64,000 nucleotides of DNA from SABI01 sp963663665 (GTDB lineage Bacteria > Spirochaetota > Spirochaetia > Sphaerochaetales > Sphaerochaetaceae). The translations under genes were made by a program, and so were the position numbers. The stretch spans positions 186,001-250,000 of the forward strand of contig CAXXKP010000010.1 of assembly GCA_963663665.2 (NCBI GenBank). Direction: 5' to 3'. Under the pieces are notes generated by a model. It ran no database searches. It was not told where the DNA came from and saw only the letters and a list, made by a program, of their open reading frames with translations. Below, piece by piece: positions 50,532 to 59,839 of the stretch (within the stretch, counting starts at the first letter, position 1; every line of letters begins with the position of its first letter).

Positions 50532-51281
50532 TCACATCGCTGAAAGATTTGCTACTATTACATGCTCTTTATTGCTGAGACGAATATCTGCTTTGTCTGT
50601 GGTGATGATATAATCAAAATCATCAACAGATGCAAATACATATGGTGAATCAGTATTAAATTTTGTAGAATCAACAATGAGTATTTTTTTCATACTTCTT
50701 TCAATCACAACACGATTAATTTCAGATACATCCTTGTCGAAAGAACTTACACCACGTTCAGATATTCCACTCGCTCCAATAACACACGTAGTAAAATTCA
50801 TACTTAAGAGCTCTTTAAATACAGATGGTCCATATGTAATAGAAAAACTGTTCTCTAGTTTGCCACCAATTATAACAGTATTAATTCCATTCTCTACAAG
50901 CTTCCTTACATGAAAAATACCATTTGTCACGACCGTAATGTCTTTGCCTTTCAAACATCCAATGAGGTAGTTTTCAGTTGTGCCTGGCCCTAAATAGATG
51001 AAATCATTATGGTTTATATATTGTGCAGCCTTCGAACAGATAAGATGTTTTTCTTCCAAATTAACTTCTAAGCGATTACTCACAGAATGGTCGAGTTGCT
51101 CACTTAATTTTACTCCTCCACCATTTAAAAGTATGATTTTCCCATCTTCTTCTAATTTTTTAACATCACGACGTACAGTAGGGAGAGATACCTGAGTAAC
51201 CTCAGCAAGCTCATTAAGGTATACAATATGGCGTATTTTTAAATAATCATATATCTTTTTCTGTCTAATATAAGGAATCAT
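50532..51281 (-). CDS. DeoR-family transcriptional repressor
   Basis: A 249-residue DeoR regulator. The N-terminal winged helix-turn-helix (IRQKKIYDYLKIRHIVYLNE, then VSLPTVRRDVKKLEEDGKI) is followed by the sugar-phosphate-binding domain with IYLGPGTTENYLIGCL, VVTNG and GASGISERGVSSFDKDVSE. DeoR proteins usually repress sugar or nucleoside catabolism genes and release DNA when they bind a phosphorylated sugar. It heads the salvage/transport operon, so methylthioribose- or ribose-1-phosphate is a sensible candidate effector. GGGGAG precedes the ATG by six bases. Confidence 0.88.
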   Translation of the reverse strand: MIPYIRQKKIYDYLKIRHIVYLNELAEVTQVSLPTVRRDVKKLEEDGKIILLNGGGVKLSEQLDHSVSNRLEVNLEEKHLICSKAAQYINHNDFIYLGPGTTENYLIGCLKGKDITVVTNGIFHVRKLVENGINTVIIGGKLENSFSITYGPSVFKELLSMNFTTCVIGASGISERGVSSFDKDVSEINRVVIERSMKKILIVDSTKFNTDSPYVFASVDDFDYIITTDKADIRLSNKEHVIVANLSAM

Positions 51282-51316
51282 ATTATCATCTCCCCTTTGT
51301 ACTACTAATCTATATA

Positions 51317-52561
51317 TTATTGATAATCTTCACCAGTTAGATATCTATAGAAAGCGTTATTTACATAAAATGGTTCAACTTGGACAGTGAGACCACTTAA
51401 TCCTTCCAAAGTATTAATAAGATTTTGTGCTGTGTCAGGAAGACTAAATGGATGGATTGAATATCCGTTATCACCTAAGACACAATCGACTATCTCTTTG
51501 TACGATGCATCATCAGGATTGAATGTTGCACTATAAAGAGGTTGCCACCAAGCTCCCTTTATGAGTTTTACATCACTGCCATCTGCTTGATTTGCATCAT
51601 TCTTTTTAGAATACGTATTGATAATACCATCGAATTTACTGAGATCTTCGATTGAATCAAATTCAAATTTAACATCATATTCTACAGCATATGCTAAATA
51701 TAAATCATCGCTGAATTGTAGTACCATATAAAAAGGACTTGGTTCTGGTACTGGACCCCAGTCGAGCAAGTATTCGTAAATTGAAACTTTAGGCTCAATT
51801 TGGATTGTTGCATCAATATTTTCGCTGTTAAGTAATACCACAAGTTGTTTTAAATGAGTTTCATCGCTATGACCATATTTAATGGTATGAGAAGAAAGGA
51901 ATCTAGCGTCATCAGAGTCCTTTTTTAAGTTGTATCCAGTCGAAGCCTTTTGTTGAACAGCAAGTGCTCCAATAGCATCTAAATTATTATCTGTAAATAA
52001 TGAGAAACCATTAAAAGCCGAGGAAATCTTTCCAAGGATATCTTCATCACTTATTTTTCCAAGAGTGTTTCTCGCTTCTCCATTAGTACTTGCAACTTTC
52101 ATAAGAAGATACGTAGCCATATCGCTAGAAAGAGAGGTGGATTCTAACAATTCTTTTGCTAAAATTGGAGAGACCAGATGAGCATCGATTGCACAAGCAA
52201 CGAATGGTGCCAGGTCATCGTTAACCATTGTAAGACCAACGTCTGTTAATCTTTTTGTTGCTTTTTCAATGGTGTACGTTGCAGCTAATTCACTGAGGTT
52301 TGTCGCATCTATCAGTGTCTTAAAAATTTGGAAATTGTTCTCATCAACAACATCTTTTTGAACGATAATTTCCATCGCATCGTTGAAAGTAGTGATGTCT
52401 ACAGGGTTGCTTAATGGTAGAATACCAAAATACTCTTCCAAATATGATGAATCTTTTTCATTGGAATATGAAATTTGATTTACATCATTGCTAATCGTTG
52501 CACAACTCATTAATGATAACACTATAATGAGTGATCCTATAATCGTTGATACTTTTTTCAT
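51317..52561 (-). CDS. Large lipoprotein of unknown function
   Basis: A 414-residue lipoprotein. The signal MKKVSTIIGSLIIVLSLMSC ends in a lipobox with Cys20. The mature protein is rich in Ser, Thr, Asp and Leu; the middle is helical (for example LSELAATYTIEKATKRLTDVG). The C-terminal third has strand-like blocks with LLDWGPVPEPSPFYMVLQF and IKGAWWQPLYSATFNPDDA. I do not recognise a family. It lies 35 bases upstream of the DeoR gene on the same strand and may be co-transcribed, but I see no functional link. TAGGAG precedes the ATG. It is probably exported and anchored to a membrane. Confidence 0.7.
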   Translation of the reverse strand: MKKVSTIIGSLIIVLSLMSCATISNDVNQISYSNEKDSSYLEEYFGILPLSNPVDITTFNDAMEIIVQKDVVDENNFQIFKTLIDATNLSELAATYTIEKATKRLTDVGLTMVNDDLAPFVACAIDAHLVSPILAKELLESTSLSSDMATYLLMKVASTNGEARNTLGKISDEDILGKISSAFNGFSLFTDNNLDAIGALAVQQKASTGYNLKKDSDDARFLSSHTIKYGHSDETHLKQLVVLLNSENIDATIQIEPKVSIYEYLLDWGPVPEPSPFYMVLQFSDDLYLAYAVEYDVKFEFDSIEDLSKFDGIINTYSKKNDANQADGSDVKLIKGAWWQPLYSATFNPDDASYKEIVDCVLGDNGYSIHPFSLPDTAQNLINTLEGLSGLTVQVEPFYVNNAFYRYLTGEDYQ

Positions 52562-52891
52562 AAGAATCTCCTAAAAATTTTGAAGTCCAAATTGATGTAG
52601 TTCCAAGTTATATTGACAATAGCATACAATCTTGGACCTGTCCATAAATTTTCATAAAAAGAAAAAATATGAAAATAAATGAAAAAAATGATCATTGATA
52701 CACGTGATGACTAATTAATTTACTTAAAATATATTGTTTCTTATTAAAGAAATAAGAGAAGTATTTGGATAATAGAAATGGTGCTAAACACAGCAATCTC
52801 ACCTAAACATATTTGAGTATTTCAAGAAAATAGTAAGGAGAATACATCGAATATTTAACGAGAATATCCAAAATAATATTTGAGTGAAATA
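52562..52891. other. AT-rich gap upstream of the large lipoprotein gene
   Basis: About 330 bases with T-rich tracts (minus strand) and no coding potential. It must contain the promoter for the lipoprotein gene. The palindrome GGACAGGTCC and TTGTATGCTATTG around 52625-52645 are the most likely signals, but no clear -35/-10 pair is visible. Its upper end holds the 13-bp inverted repeat at 52869-52899. Confidence 0.4.
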
Positions 52892-52899
52892 TTATTTTG
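52869..52899 (-). terminator. Perfect 13-bp AT-rich hairpin at the end of the NapH-like gene
   Basis: CAAAATAATATTT (52869-52881) and AAATATTATTTTG (52887-52899) are exact complements around a five-base loop. The stem overlaps the last codons and the stop of the NapH-like gene. On the minus strand it is followed by GATATTCTCG, with no T-run. It is a weak terminator or RNA 3'-end stem. Confidence 0.45.
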
Positions 52900-53626
52900 A
52901 ATTTTTCATTTTTATCGACAATACACCACTTGGGCATACATCGACACATGCCCCGCAGAGAATGCAGTCTTGAGTAGCAATTGCACCTGATTGTAAATCG
53001 GTGTGAACATCTATGCTCATAGGACACACGTTATTACATTTCTTACAGCTTACACATAATTCTTTTTTTGAAACGACTATCAGTCGCGGTATATGAATTT
53101 TCTCGCCAACAATCATCCCCAGGACGAGAAACGGTGACATCCAACAGAAAGTATGGCAAAAACCTCTTCTACCAACAACAATGGTGGTTACAAATAATAA
53201 GGTTATTACCATGTAATAGGTTATATACTTTAGTGGCTGATCAACTGATATACCCGTTTCAGTGAGATGAAGAGGATTAATTCCTTTTATTCCACCGCAT
53301 AAGATGAAACTGAGAATAATGATAGAAAACCAAACGGCGAATATTGAGTATCTTATAATACGCACTCTTTTTCTGTTTACAATTTTATTATTAATCGTTA
53401 ACAGATAATCTGAAGGGGCTGACCACGGGCAAACGTGCGAACACCAACCACGCCCAAAGAAAAATCCAGAAAGAAACATACCTGTAAAAACAATCAGACT
53501 ACCTGATATAATACCTGCTAAAGCCCCATCTATACTTACATATGGGGACAGGTAATTAAATGTCACAGGAAATAGGAGAAAACTGATAAATGTGCTAATC
53601 TTTCTAACTTTTCTTTTATCTTTCAT
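52892..53626 (-). CDS. NapH/CcoG-like membrane ferredoxin
   Basis: A 244-residue membrane iron-sulfur protein. It has four hydrophobic segments, two CxxxCP-type motifs at the membrane (GWCSHVCPWSAP and GFCHTFCWMSP) and a C-terminal pair of 4Fe-4S sites (CVSCKKCNNVCP and CILCGACVDVCP). This is the NapH/NosR/RdxA layout, in which the protein moves electrons between quinol and a soluble partner. No nitrate or nitrous-oxide reductase, or NapG, gene is nearby, so the electron acceptor is unknown. An AGGAGT site precedes ATG 53626. Confidence 0.85.
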   Translation of the reverse strand: MKDKRKVRKISTFISFLLFPVTFNYLSPYVSIDGALAGIISGSLIVFTGMFLSGFFFGRGWCSHVCPWSAPSDYLLTINNKIVNRKRVRIIRYSIFAVWFSIIILSFILCGGIKGINPLHLTETGISVDQPLKYITYYMVITLLFVTTIVVGRRGFCHTFCWMSPFLVLGMIVGEKIHIPRLIVVSKKELCVSCKKCNNVCPMSIDVHTDLQSGAIATQDCILCGACVDVCPSGVLSIKMKNSK

Positions 53627-53984
53627 ACTCTAACTCCTACTGGTTAAACATAAATAAGATGATGATGAACAAAAATAGATGGTAATTACTAGGTATTTAT
53701 TATATTGGGAGTATATAAGAAAATGTAGCTCCTAGAATCCTCAAATGTGTTAATAATGTGTGAAAATGTTTACCTATTACTTGATTTGCTCCGATGAAAT
53801 ACTATCTTCCTATTTGCAATAATCATTAACCATTATAATCACCTTTAACGTAGTGTATTTAGTCCTCTAATTAAGGGGATTTACTTGCTGCAATTCTTGT
53901 TAGGTTGTTGCTACTTTTACGTTTTTACGTTAAAACGTATCATAATACAATCTTTTCTTTTATGAGACTTTAGGTGGTGATACT
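53627..53984. other. Intergenic region between the NapH-like gene and gltX
   Basis: A 358-base divergent region, AT-rich and without ORFs. It should hold the promoters of both flanking genes. The clearest element is the inverted repeat at 53918-53939 next to a CATAAT box (53941-53946) upstream of gltX. Confidence 0.5.
53918..53939 (+). promoter_or_regulatory. Candidate operator in the gltX promoter
   Basis: TACGTTTT and AAAACGTA form a perfect 8-bp inverted repeat around TACGTT, directly upstream of a CATAAT -10 candidate (53941-53946) and about 45 bases before the gltX ATG. The position overlaps the expected -35 region, which is typical of a repressor site. Confidence 0.4.
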
Positions 53985-55469
53985 ATGGAAGTTCGAGTTC
54001 GCTATGCTCCTTCTCCTACCGGATTGCAACATATCGGTGGAATAAGGACTGCGTTATTTAATTATTTTTTTGCTCGTGCCCAAAAGGGCAAATTTATCTT
54101 GCGTATTGAAGATACAGACCAAGAAAGAAGTAGTGAGGAATCTATTCAAGACCTATATGAAACTCTCAATTGGTTGAATATCGTTCCCGATGAAGGGCCT
54201 GTTCAAGGTGGCCCTTATGGTCCATATATTCAAAGTGAAAGAACCAAGCTTTATAAGGACTATGCGAATGAGCTCATTGAAAAAGGAAAAGCCTATAAAT
54301 GCTTTTGTACCAGTGAACGCCTTGATGCATTAAGGGAAGAACAGACTGCTGCAAAGAGTAAACAAATTGGTTATGACGGAAAATGTCGAAATCTCACTCA
54401 GCAAGAGATTACTGCCTTAGAAAATGAAGGTAAACCTTTTGTAATAAGACTTAAAGTTCCGAAAGAAGGTAAAACAACATTTCATGATCTCCTTATGGGT
54501 GATATTACTCGAAAAAACTCAGATGTGAACCCAGACCCGGTTCTTCTCAAGAGCGATGGATTTCCAACGTATCACCTTGCAAATGTTATTGATGATCATA
54601 GCATGAACATTACCCATATCATGAGAGCACAGGAGTGGATTCCTTCTGGCCCTCTTCATATACTTCTTTATGAAGCATTTGGTTGGACACCCCCACTATA
54701 CTGCCACCTTCCCATGGTTATGGGCAAAGATGGTAAGAAACTATCTAAGAGACATGGATCAACTGCAGTGAAAGACTTTAGGGAAATAGGATATCTTCCA
54801 GAAGCCCTTCTCAATTATGTTTCAATGGTTGGATGGTCGTATGATGATAAAAAGGAATTTTTTACAGAAGATGAACTATGCGAACTCTTTAGTTTAGAGA
54901 AGATTAATAAAGCCCCAGGCGTATTCGATTATAAAAAACTTGATTGGTACAATGGAATGTATATTAGAGAGAAGAGTGATATAGAACTTGTGAAACTCCT
55001 TCTTCCTTATATGCAAAGTGCAAATTATATTTCTCAGAAAGCAGATGAAGAGGAAATGAAAAAGCTATTTTCAATCATACCTCTTGTTAAAGAACGTCTT
55101 AAAGTATTAAGTGATGTCACTGAGATGGTAAAATTCCTTTATACTGAAGATGAGGTAGAAGATGCTACCTTGTTACTTCCCAAAAAACAGACTCTTTTAG
55201 AGACATATCAAGCTCTAAAAGGAGCATATGAAATTTTGCTACAATATAAAGATCAACAGGATGAAGTTATTGAGGAACATCTCATGCAACTCTCTTCATC
55301 GTTAAATCTAAAAGTAAATGGGGTTTTTATGCCTATACGTGTAAGTGTAACTACCTCATCGGTCTCGCCTCCTTTGTTTGATTCAATTAGAGCATTAGGA
55401 TGGGATAAAGCATTATTACGGATAGAACACGCTATAACATTATTAGAAACTGAGGTAAAAAATGGCTGA
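53985..55469 (+). CDS. gltX: Glutamyl-tRNA synthetase
   Basis: A 494-residue class I synthetase. The HIGH-type motif lies in YAPSPTGLQHIGGIRTALFN, followed by FILRIEDTDQERS. The KMSKS-type motif is GKKLSKRHGS, and the C-terminal anticodon domain is of GluRS size. It charges tRNA-Glu, and possibly tRNA-Gln when Gln-tRNA is made by amidation. It heads a three-gene synthetase operon, with an eight-base overlap with glyQS. The start at ATG 53985 follows AGGTGG. Confidence 0.95.
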   Translation: MEVRVRYAPSPTGLQHIGGIRTALFNYFFARAQKGKFILRIEDTDQERSSEESIQDLYETLNWLNIVPDEGPVQGGPYGPYIQSERTKLYKDYANELIEKGKAYKCFCTSERLDALREEQTAAKSKQIGYDGKCRNLTQQEITALENEGKPFVIRLKVPKEGKTTFHDLLMGDITRKNSDVNPDPVLLKSDGFPTYHLANVIDDHSMNITHIMRAQEWIPSGPLHILLYEAFGWTPPLYCHLPMVMGKDGKKLSKRHGSTAVKDFREIGYLPEALLNYVSMVGWSYDDKKEFFTEDELCELFSLEKINKAPGVFDYKKLDWYNGMYIREKSDIELVKLLLPYMQSANYISQKADEEEMKKLFSIIPLVKERLKVLSDVTEMVKFLYTEDEVEDATLLLPKKQTLLETYQALKGAYEILLQYKDQQDEVIEEHLMQLSSSLNLKVNGVFMPIRVSVTTSSVSPPLFDSIRALGWDKALLRIEHAITLLETEVKNG

Positions 55470-56787
55470 AAACGCATTAGACAAAATTGTCTCCCTATGT
55501 AAAAGAAGAGGATTTATTTTTCAATCGAGTGAAATCTACGGAGGCTTAAGTGGTGCTTGGGATTACGGTCCACTCGGAGTTGAATTAAAGAATAATATTC
55601 GAGATTTCTGGTGGAAAGAGATGACTCAAATGCACGATAATATCGTTGGACTAGATGCCTCTATTCTTATGCACCCAAAAGTGTGGGAAGCAAGCGGTCA
55701 TATATCGAACTTCACAGACCCTATGGTTGACTGTAAAGTGTGTAAGAGTAGATTCAGAAGTGACCAAATAGATTTATCAGCTCCATGTCAGAACTGTGGG
55801 TCAAAAGATTCCTTTACAGAACCAAGGAACTTTAATTTGATGTTTTCAACCCATATGGGGTCTGTTCAAGACTCTTCAAGTGTCGTGTATCTCAGACCAG
55901 AGACCGCTCAAGGAATCTATGCAGATTTTAAAAATGTTGTTCAGTCCTCTCGGGTAAAGATTCCTTTTGGAATAGCTCAAGTTGGTAAGTCGTTTAGAAA
56001 TGAGATAACTACGAAGAATTTTATTTTTAGAAGTTGTGAATTTGAACAAATGGAGATGCAGTATTTTGTGAAACCAGGTGAAGATGAGTCATGGTTTGAC
56101 TACTGGAAAGAACAAAGAATGGCCTTCTATCATAAAATGGGAATAAACCCAGAAAGTTTAAGATGGCATAAACACGGAGATGATGAACTTGCTTTTTATG
56201 CAAAAGATGCATATGACATTCAATTCTTATTCCCAATGGGCTGGCAAGAATTGGAAGGGGTTCATAACAGAACAAACTATGACCTCACTCAACATCAAAC
56301 CTTTAGCGGAAAAGACCTCTCTTACCTAGATCAAGAGACGAATGAACGTTTTGTTCCCTTTGTCGTAGAAACTTCAGCTGGATTAACTCGAAATGTACTT
56401 ATGGCACTTAGCGATGCATATGAAGAAGAGACTTTACCAGATGGTGATGTACGAACAGTTCTTCATTTCCACCCAAGAATTGCACCAGTGACTGTTGCAG
56501 TTCTTCCTCTTGTGAAAAAAGATGGTATTAGTGAAAAAGCACAAGAGTTAGAGAAAGCATTACGAGAAGATTTTGCAACCTTCTACGATCAAAGCGGCGC
56601 AATTGGAAGAAGGTACCGAAGAATGGATGAGATCGGCACCCCATATTGCGTTACTCTCGATTATCAAACAATGAGTGATAACACCGTCACTGTTCGGTAT
56701 AGAGACTCTATGGAACAAGTTAGAGTTGCAATAGAGGATCTTCTAACTCATCTGCAAAAAGCTACAAAGAATTATAAAAGAGGGTAG
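55462..56787 (+). CDS. glyQS: Glycyl-tRNA synthetase, alpha2 type
   Basis: A 441-residue class II synthetase of the dimeric eukaryote/archaeal-like type, not the bacterial alpha2beta2 GlyQ/GlyS form. Motif 1 is in the helix VWEASGHISNFTDPM. A zinc-binding-like region follows with CKVCKSRFR and CQNCGSKDS. Motif 2 is IAQVGKSFRNEI and motif 3 ends FVVETSAGLTRNVLM. The C-terminal anticodon-binding domain has GAIGRRYRRMDEIGTPYC. ATG 55462 overlaps gltX by eight bases, and two bases separate it from tyrS. Confidence 0.95.
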   Translation: MAENALDKIVSLCKRRGFIFQSSEIYGGLSGAWDYGPLGVELKNNIRDFWWKEMTQMHDNIVGLDASILMHPKVWEASGHISNFTDPMVDCKVCKSRFRSDQIDLSAPCQNCGSKDSFTEPRNFNLMFSTHMGSVQDSSSVVYLRPETAQGIYADFKNVVQSSRVKIPFGIAQVGKSFRNEITTKNFIFRSCEFEQMEMQYFVKPGEDESWFDYWKEQRMAFYHKMGINPESLRWHKHGDDELAFYAKDAYDIQFLFPMGWQELEGVHNRTNYDLTQHQTFSGKDLSYLDQETNERFVPFVVETSAGLTRNVLMALSDAYEEETLPDGDVRTVLHFHPRIAPVTVAVLPLVKKDGISEKAQELEKALREDFATFYDQSGAIGRRYRRMDEIGTPYCVTLDYQTMSDNTVTVRYRDSMEQVRVAIEDLLTHLQKATKNYKRG

Positions 56788-56789
56788 AT

Positions 56790-58040
56790 ATGAACGCGGC
56801 ATTACAAGTACTTCAAGATAGAGGTTTTATAAAACAATGTACACATTTTGAAGAACTCAGCGACAAAATGGATAAAGAGAAGCTTACATTTTATCTTGGA
56901 GTAGACCCAACAGGGCGTAGTATTCATATCGGCCATATGGTTCCCTTTTTTGCGATGCATCACCTTCAAGAGCATGGGCACAACCCAATTGCTCTAGTTG
57001 GAGGAGGTACAAGCTTAATCGGAGATCCTTCAGGCAAAACAGAAATGAGAAAGATGCTCACACCAGAGCAGATTTTAGAGAATAGTGCAGCCCTAAAAGA
57101 TCAGCTTGGTACTGTTGTTGACTTCAGTGATCATAATGACCCTTCAAAAGGGAAAGCCATCATGCTTAATAATTATGATTGGCTTGGCAAACTAAACTAT
57201 ATTGAATTCCTTCGAGATATCGGTCGACACTTTTCTGTTAATAGAATGTTAACCTTTGAAAGTTATAAACAACGCCTTGAAAGAGGATTAAGTTTTATTG
57301 AGTTTAACTATCAACTCCTTCAGTCCTATGACTTCCTAGTTCTCTTCCAAAAGCACCATGCTACATTGCAAATTGGAGGAGATGATCAATGGGGAAATAT
57401 CGTAGCAGGAATTGAACTCATCAGAAAGATTGAAGGAGGGGAGAGTTATGGACTTACCTTTAATCTCATTACTCGTAGTGATGGACAGAAGATGGGCAAG
57501 AGTGAGAAAGGTGCAGTTTTTCTAGACCCAGAACTATTCAGTCCATACGATTTCTTCCAATATTGGAGAAACGTCAATGATGAAGATGTTATCAAGTTCT
57601 TAAAACTTTTTACATTCTTACCTCTAGATGAGATTAAAGAGTATGAAGATCCAGCCAGAAATATCAATGAAGCAAAAGAGAGACTTGCTTTTGAACAAAC
57701 AAAAATCATTCATGGTATTCAAGAAGCTGAGAAGGCTCTAGATGCTGCTAAAGCTATGTTTGGCTCTCAAAAAGTAGTATCGACAGAAGGGCTCCCCTCT
57801 ATTACAATAGAGAAGAACCGCTTTGAAATAGGAATTGGTGCTATTGAACTTTTTGCGATGACCGATCTTTGTGCAACAAATAGTGATGCTAGACGTCTCA
57901 TTAATCAAGGTGGAGCATTAATTAATGAGAGAAAAATTGAGGATGTGAAAACTATTATTGATACATCTTGGCTTGACGAAGATAGTATACTCCTTCTTAG
58001 GGCTGGGAAAAAACGATTTTTCAAAGTAATCGTTGAATAA
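56790..58040 (+). CDS. tyrS: Tyrosyl-tRNA synthetase
   Basis: A 416-residue class I TyrRS. The HIGH motif is in PTGRSIHIGHMVPFFAM and the KMSKS loop is DGQKMGKSEKGAVF. Tyrosine-binding residues lie in FIEFNYQLLQSYDF and IGGDDQWGN, and the C-terminal S4-like RNA-binding domain includes DARRLINQGGALIN. It starts two bases after glyQS and ends the synthetase operon. The next ABC gene begins 46 bases later. Confidence 0.95.
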   Translation: MNAALQVLQDRGFIKQCTHFEELSDKMDKEKLTFYLGVDPTGRSIHIGHMVPFFAMHHLQEHGHNPIALVGGGTSLIGDPSGKTEMRKMLTPEQILENSAALKDQLGTVVDFSDHNDPSKGKAIMLNNYDWLGKLNYIEFLRDIGRHFSVNRMLTFESYKQRLERGLSFIEFNYQLLQSYDFLVLFQKHHATLQIGGDDQWGNIVAGIELIRKIEGGESYGLTFNLITRSDGQKMGKSEKGAVFLDPELFSPYDFFQYWRNVNDEDVIKFLKLFTFLPLDEIKEYEDPARNINEAKERLAFEQTKIIHGIQEAEKALDAAKAMFGSQKVVSTEGLPSITIEKNRFEIGIGAIELFAMTDLCATNSDARRLINQGGALINERKIEDVKTIIDTSWLDEDSILLLRAGKKRFFKVIVE

Positions 58041-58086
58041 CATATTAAAGGCGTCCACCTTACACATGGGCAAAATGGAGTATAGT

Positions 58087-59088
58087 GTGAAAACTATTAC
58101 CTTACAAAAAAAAATTCTCATTTCAGTAGTATTGCTCACGATGATTATTGCAAATGTTTTTTCTCAAGCTGTACAAGAAGCTCAAAATGAGAGAGATAGA
58201 GTAGTTATTCATGTTGGCGTGATGAAAGGGCCTAGTGGATTTGGTTCAGCTGGAATCACAAAAGACAATGGAGTTATAGACGAACTAACGACGATGAATG
58301 TAAAAGTTCACTCTACTTTCAATGAGGTCGTAGCCAAACTTGCGAATGGAGAACTCGATATGGCATTTCTGCCAACAAATGTTGCAGCGAACCTTTATGC
58401 AAAAGGAGTTGGGATAAAATTAGCTGCAGTTACAGGCGAAGGAATGTTACAGTTCATTACTACAGATGCCTCAATAATTGAATTTGACAATCTGCAAAAT
58501 AAAACTATTTCGATCCCAGGAGTTGGGGGAACACCTGACCAACTCACTCAAATCTTCTTTAGAGCATTTGGGTATGATACAACAGAATTTGTTACTCTTG
58601 ATTATTCAATTAGCTCTCCCGCTCAGCTCACACAAATGTTTATAGCAAATAAGAGAGACCTCATAGTGCTTCCTGAACCATTCTTATCAATGGCAAAAGC
58701 TAAACAACCAAATACTATCGTATTGCTCGATTACCAAGGATTGTGGAGTGCTCTTACAGGTACATCAAATTATCCAATGACAGTGTTGGTGGTGAGCGAT
58801 AACTTTATCACTCAACATCCACTTCTTGTTGATGTTGCCCTTAATAAAGTGAAAAACAGTATTAATTGGGTGAATGAAAATGTAGAACTTGCTGCAATGG
58901 AGATTGAAAAACAGGAAATTATGAGTGCAGACCTTGCAAAACTTTCAATTCCAAATTGTAATTTAAACTATGTTGGTGCCTTGGATGCTTATGAGAGTAT
59001 TGATATGTATTATAATGTTTTATATGGTTTTGATTATGAATCAATAGGATCTGCGGTACCTGATGAAAATTTCTACTTGGAAAAATAG
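58087..59088 (+). CDS. ABC substrate-binding protein, NitT/TauT (NMT1-like) family
   Basis: A 333-residue periplasmic binding protein with a signal peptide (KKILISVVLLTMIIANVFSQ). Mature blocks include VVIHVGVMKGPSGFGSAG, ELDMAFLPTNVAANLYAKG, ISIPGVGGTPDQLTQIFF and LIVLPEPFLSMAKAKQPN. These are features of the NMT1/SsuA-like group for sulfonates, nitrate, bicarbonate or pyrimidine precursors. I start it at GTG 58087, six bases after GGAG; upstream in-frame ATGs at 58033, 58066 and 58075 have no site. It overlaps the permease gene by 26 bases. The ligand is not evident. Confidence 0.82.
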   Translation: MKTITLQKKILISVVLLTMIIANVFSQAVQEAQNERDRVVIHVGVMKGPSGFGSAGITKDNGVIDELTTMNVKVHSTFNEVVAKLANGELDMAFLPTNVAANLYAKGVGIKLAAVTGEGMLQFITTDASIIEFDNLQNKTISIPGVGGTPDQLTQIFFRAFGYDTTEFVTLDYSISSPAQLTQMFIANKRDLIVLPEPFLSMAKAKQPNTIVLLDYQGLWSALTGTSNYPMTVLVVSDNFITQHPLLVDVALNKVKNSINWVNENVELAAMEIEKQEIMSADLAKLSIPNCNLNYVGALDAYESIDMYYNVLYGFDYESIGSAVPDENFYLEK

Positions 59089-59839
59089 ACTTATAGTTTT
59101 GTTTTCTACAGCTTTGCTCCTATTCGCATGGTTTATAGGGGCAAAGATTTTACATATCCCTGTATTACTGCCCTCTCCAATTGAGACATTACATTCTTTT
59201 TCTAAAATTATCAGACATCCCTCCTTTATTCAAAACATATCAGTCACCTTAGTTAGAGGTGCCCTTAGTTTCCTTATTATTTTTTCTGTTTCTACGATAC
59301 TTGGGCTACTCAGTGGGTTTTTCCCTTCAGTAAAGTCTTTTTTGACTCCATTTTTAGTTATCTGTAAAGCAACCCCTGTAATGGCAATTATATTATTAGC
59401 ATTCATCTGGTTTACAAGTGGTACGGTTCCTCTCTTTAGTGCTTTTCTCATGGGTTTTCCTGTCATGTTCGTCCAAGTTGAAGAAGGTGTACACCATATT
59501 TCTAAAGAATTAGATGAGATGACGAGAGTCTATAAGTTTTCTCGTAAGAACAGGTTTTTTCATTTCTTTCTCCCTTCAATGGCACCTTTTTTGATAACAG
59601 GTGGGAAAAGTACCTTGTCGATGATATGGAAAGTAGTAATAGCAGCTGAAGTCCTTACTGTTCCAACCTTTGGAGTAGGTTCTAAAATGAGTCTTGCCCA
59701 GATTAATCTTGAAACTGCGCAAGTCCTTTCTTGGACATTTATTGCAATTCTTCTTACAGCGATGAGTGATCTCTTATTCTCTTTTATCCTTATTGAGACG
59801 ACTCGATACAGAAAAAAGATGAATGAGGTCGTCGTATGA
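59063..59839 (+). CDS. ABC transporter permease, SsuC/TauC type
   Basis: A 258-residue inner-membrane permease with about six helices. The EAA loop region reads LDEMTRVYKFSRKNRFFHFFLPSMAPF, which follows the usual E-x-x-x-x-A/Y-x-x-x-x-R-x-x-x-F pattern. The N-terminus is typical of TauC (LFAWFIGAKILHIPVLLPSP). It starts 26 bases before the binding-protein stop and overlaps the ATPase gene by four bases, so the three subunits are translationally coupled. Confidence 0.88.
   Translation: MKISTWKNRLIVLFSTALLLFAWFIGAKILHIPVLLPSPIETLHSFSKIIRHPSFIQNISVTLVRGALSFLIIFSVSTILGLLSGFFPSVKSFLTPFLVICKATPVMAIILLAFIWFTSGTVPLFSAFLMGFPVMFVQVEEGVHHISKELDEMTRVYKFSRKNRFFHFFLPSMAPFLITGGKSTLSMIWKVVIAAEVLTVPTFGVGSKMSLAQINLETAQVLSWTFIAILLTAMSDLLFSFILIETTRYRKKMNEVVV

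Noticed and set aside
52803..53027. Cys-rich 74-codon minus-strand ORF
   Set aside because: It is an alternative frame of the NapH-like ferredoxin cysteine region, without its own start signals.
58041..58086. Possible TPP riboswitch before the NMT1-like ABC operon
   Set aside because: Only 46 bases separate tyrS from the start codon, too short for a THI element, and no CUGAGA-type core is present.
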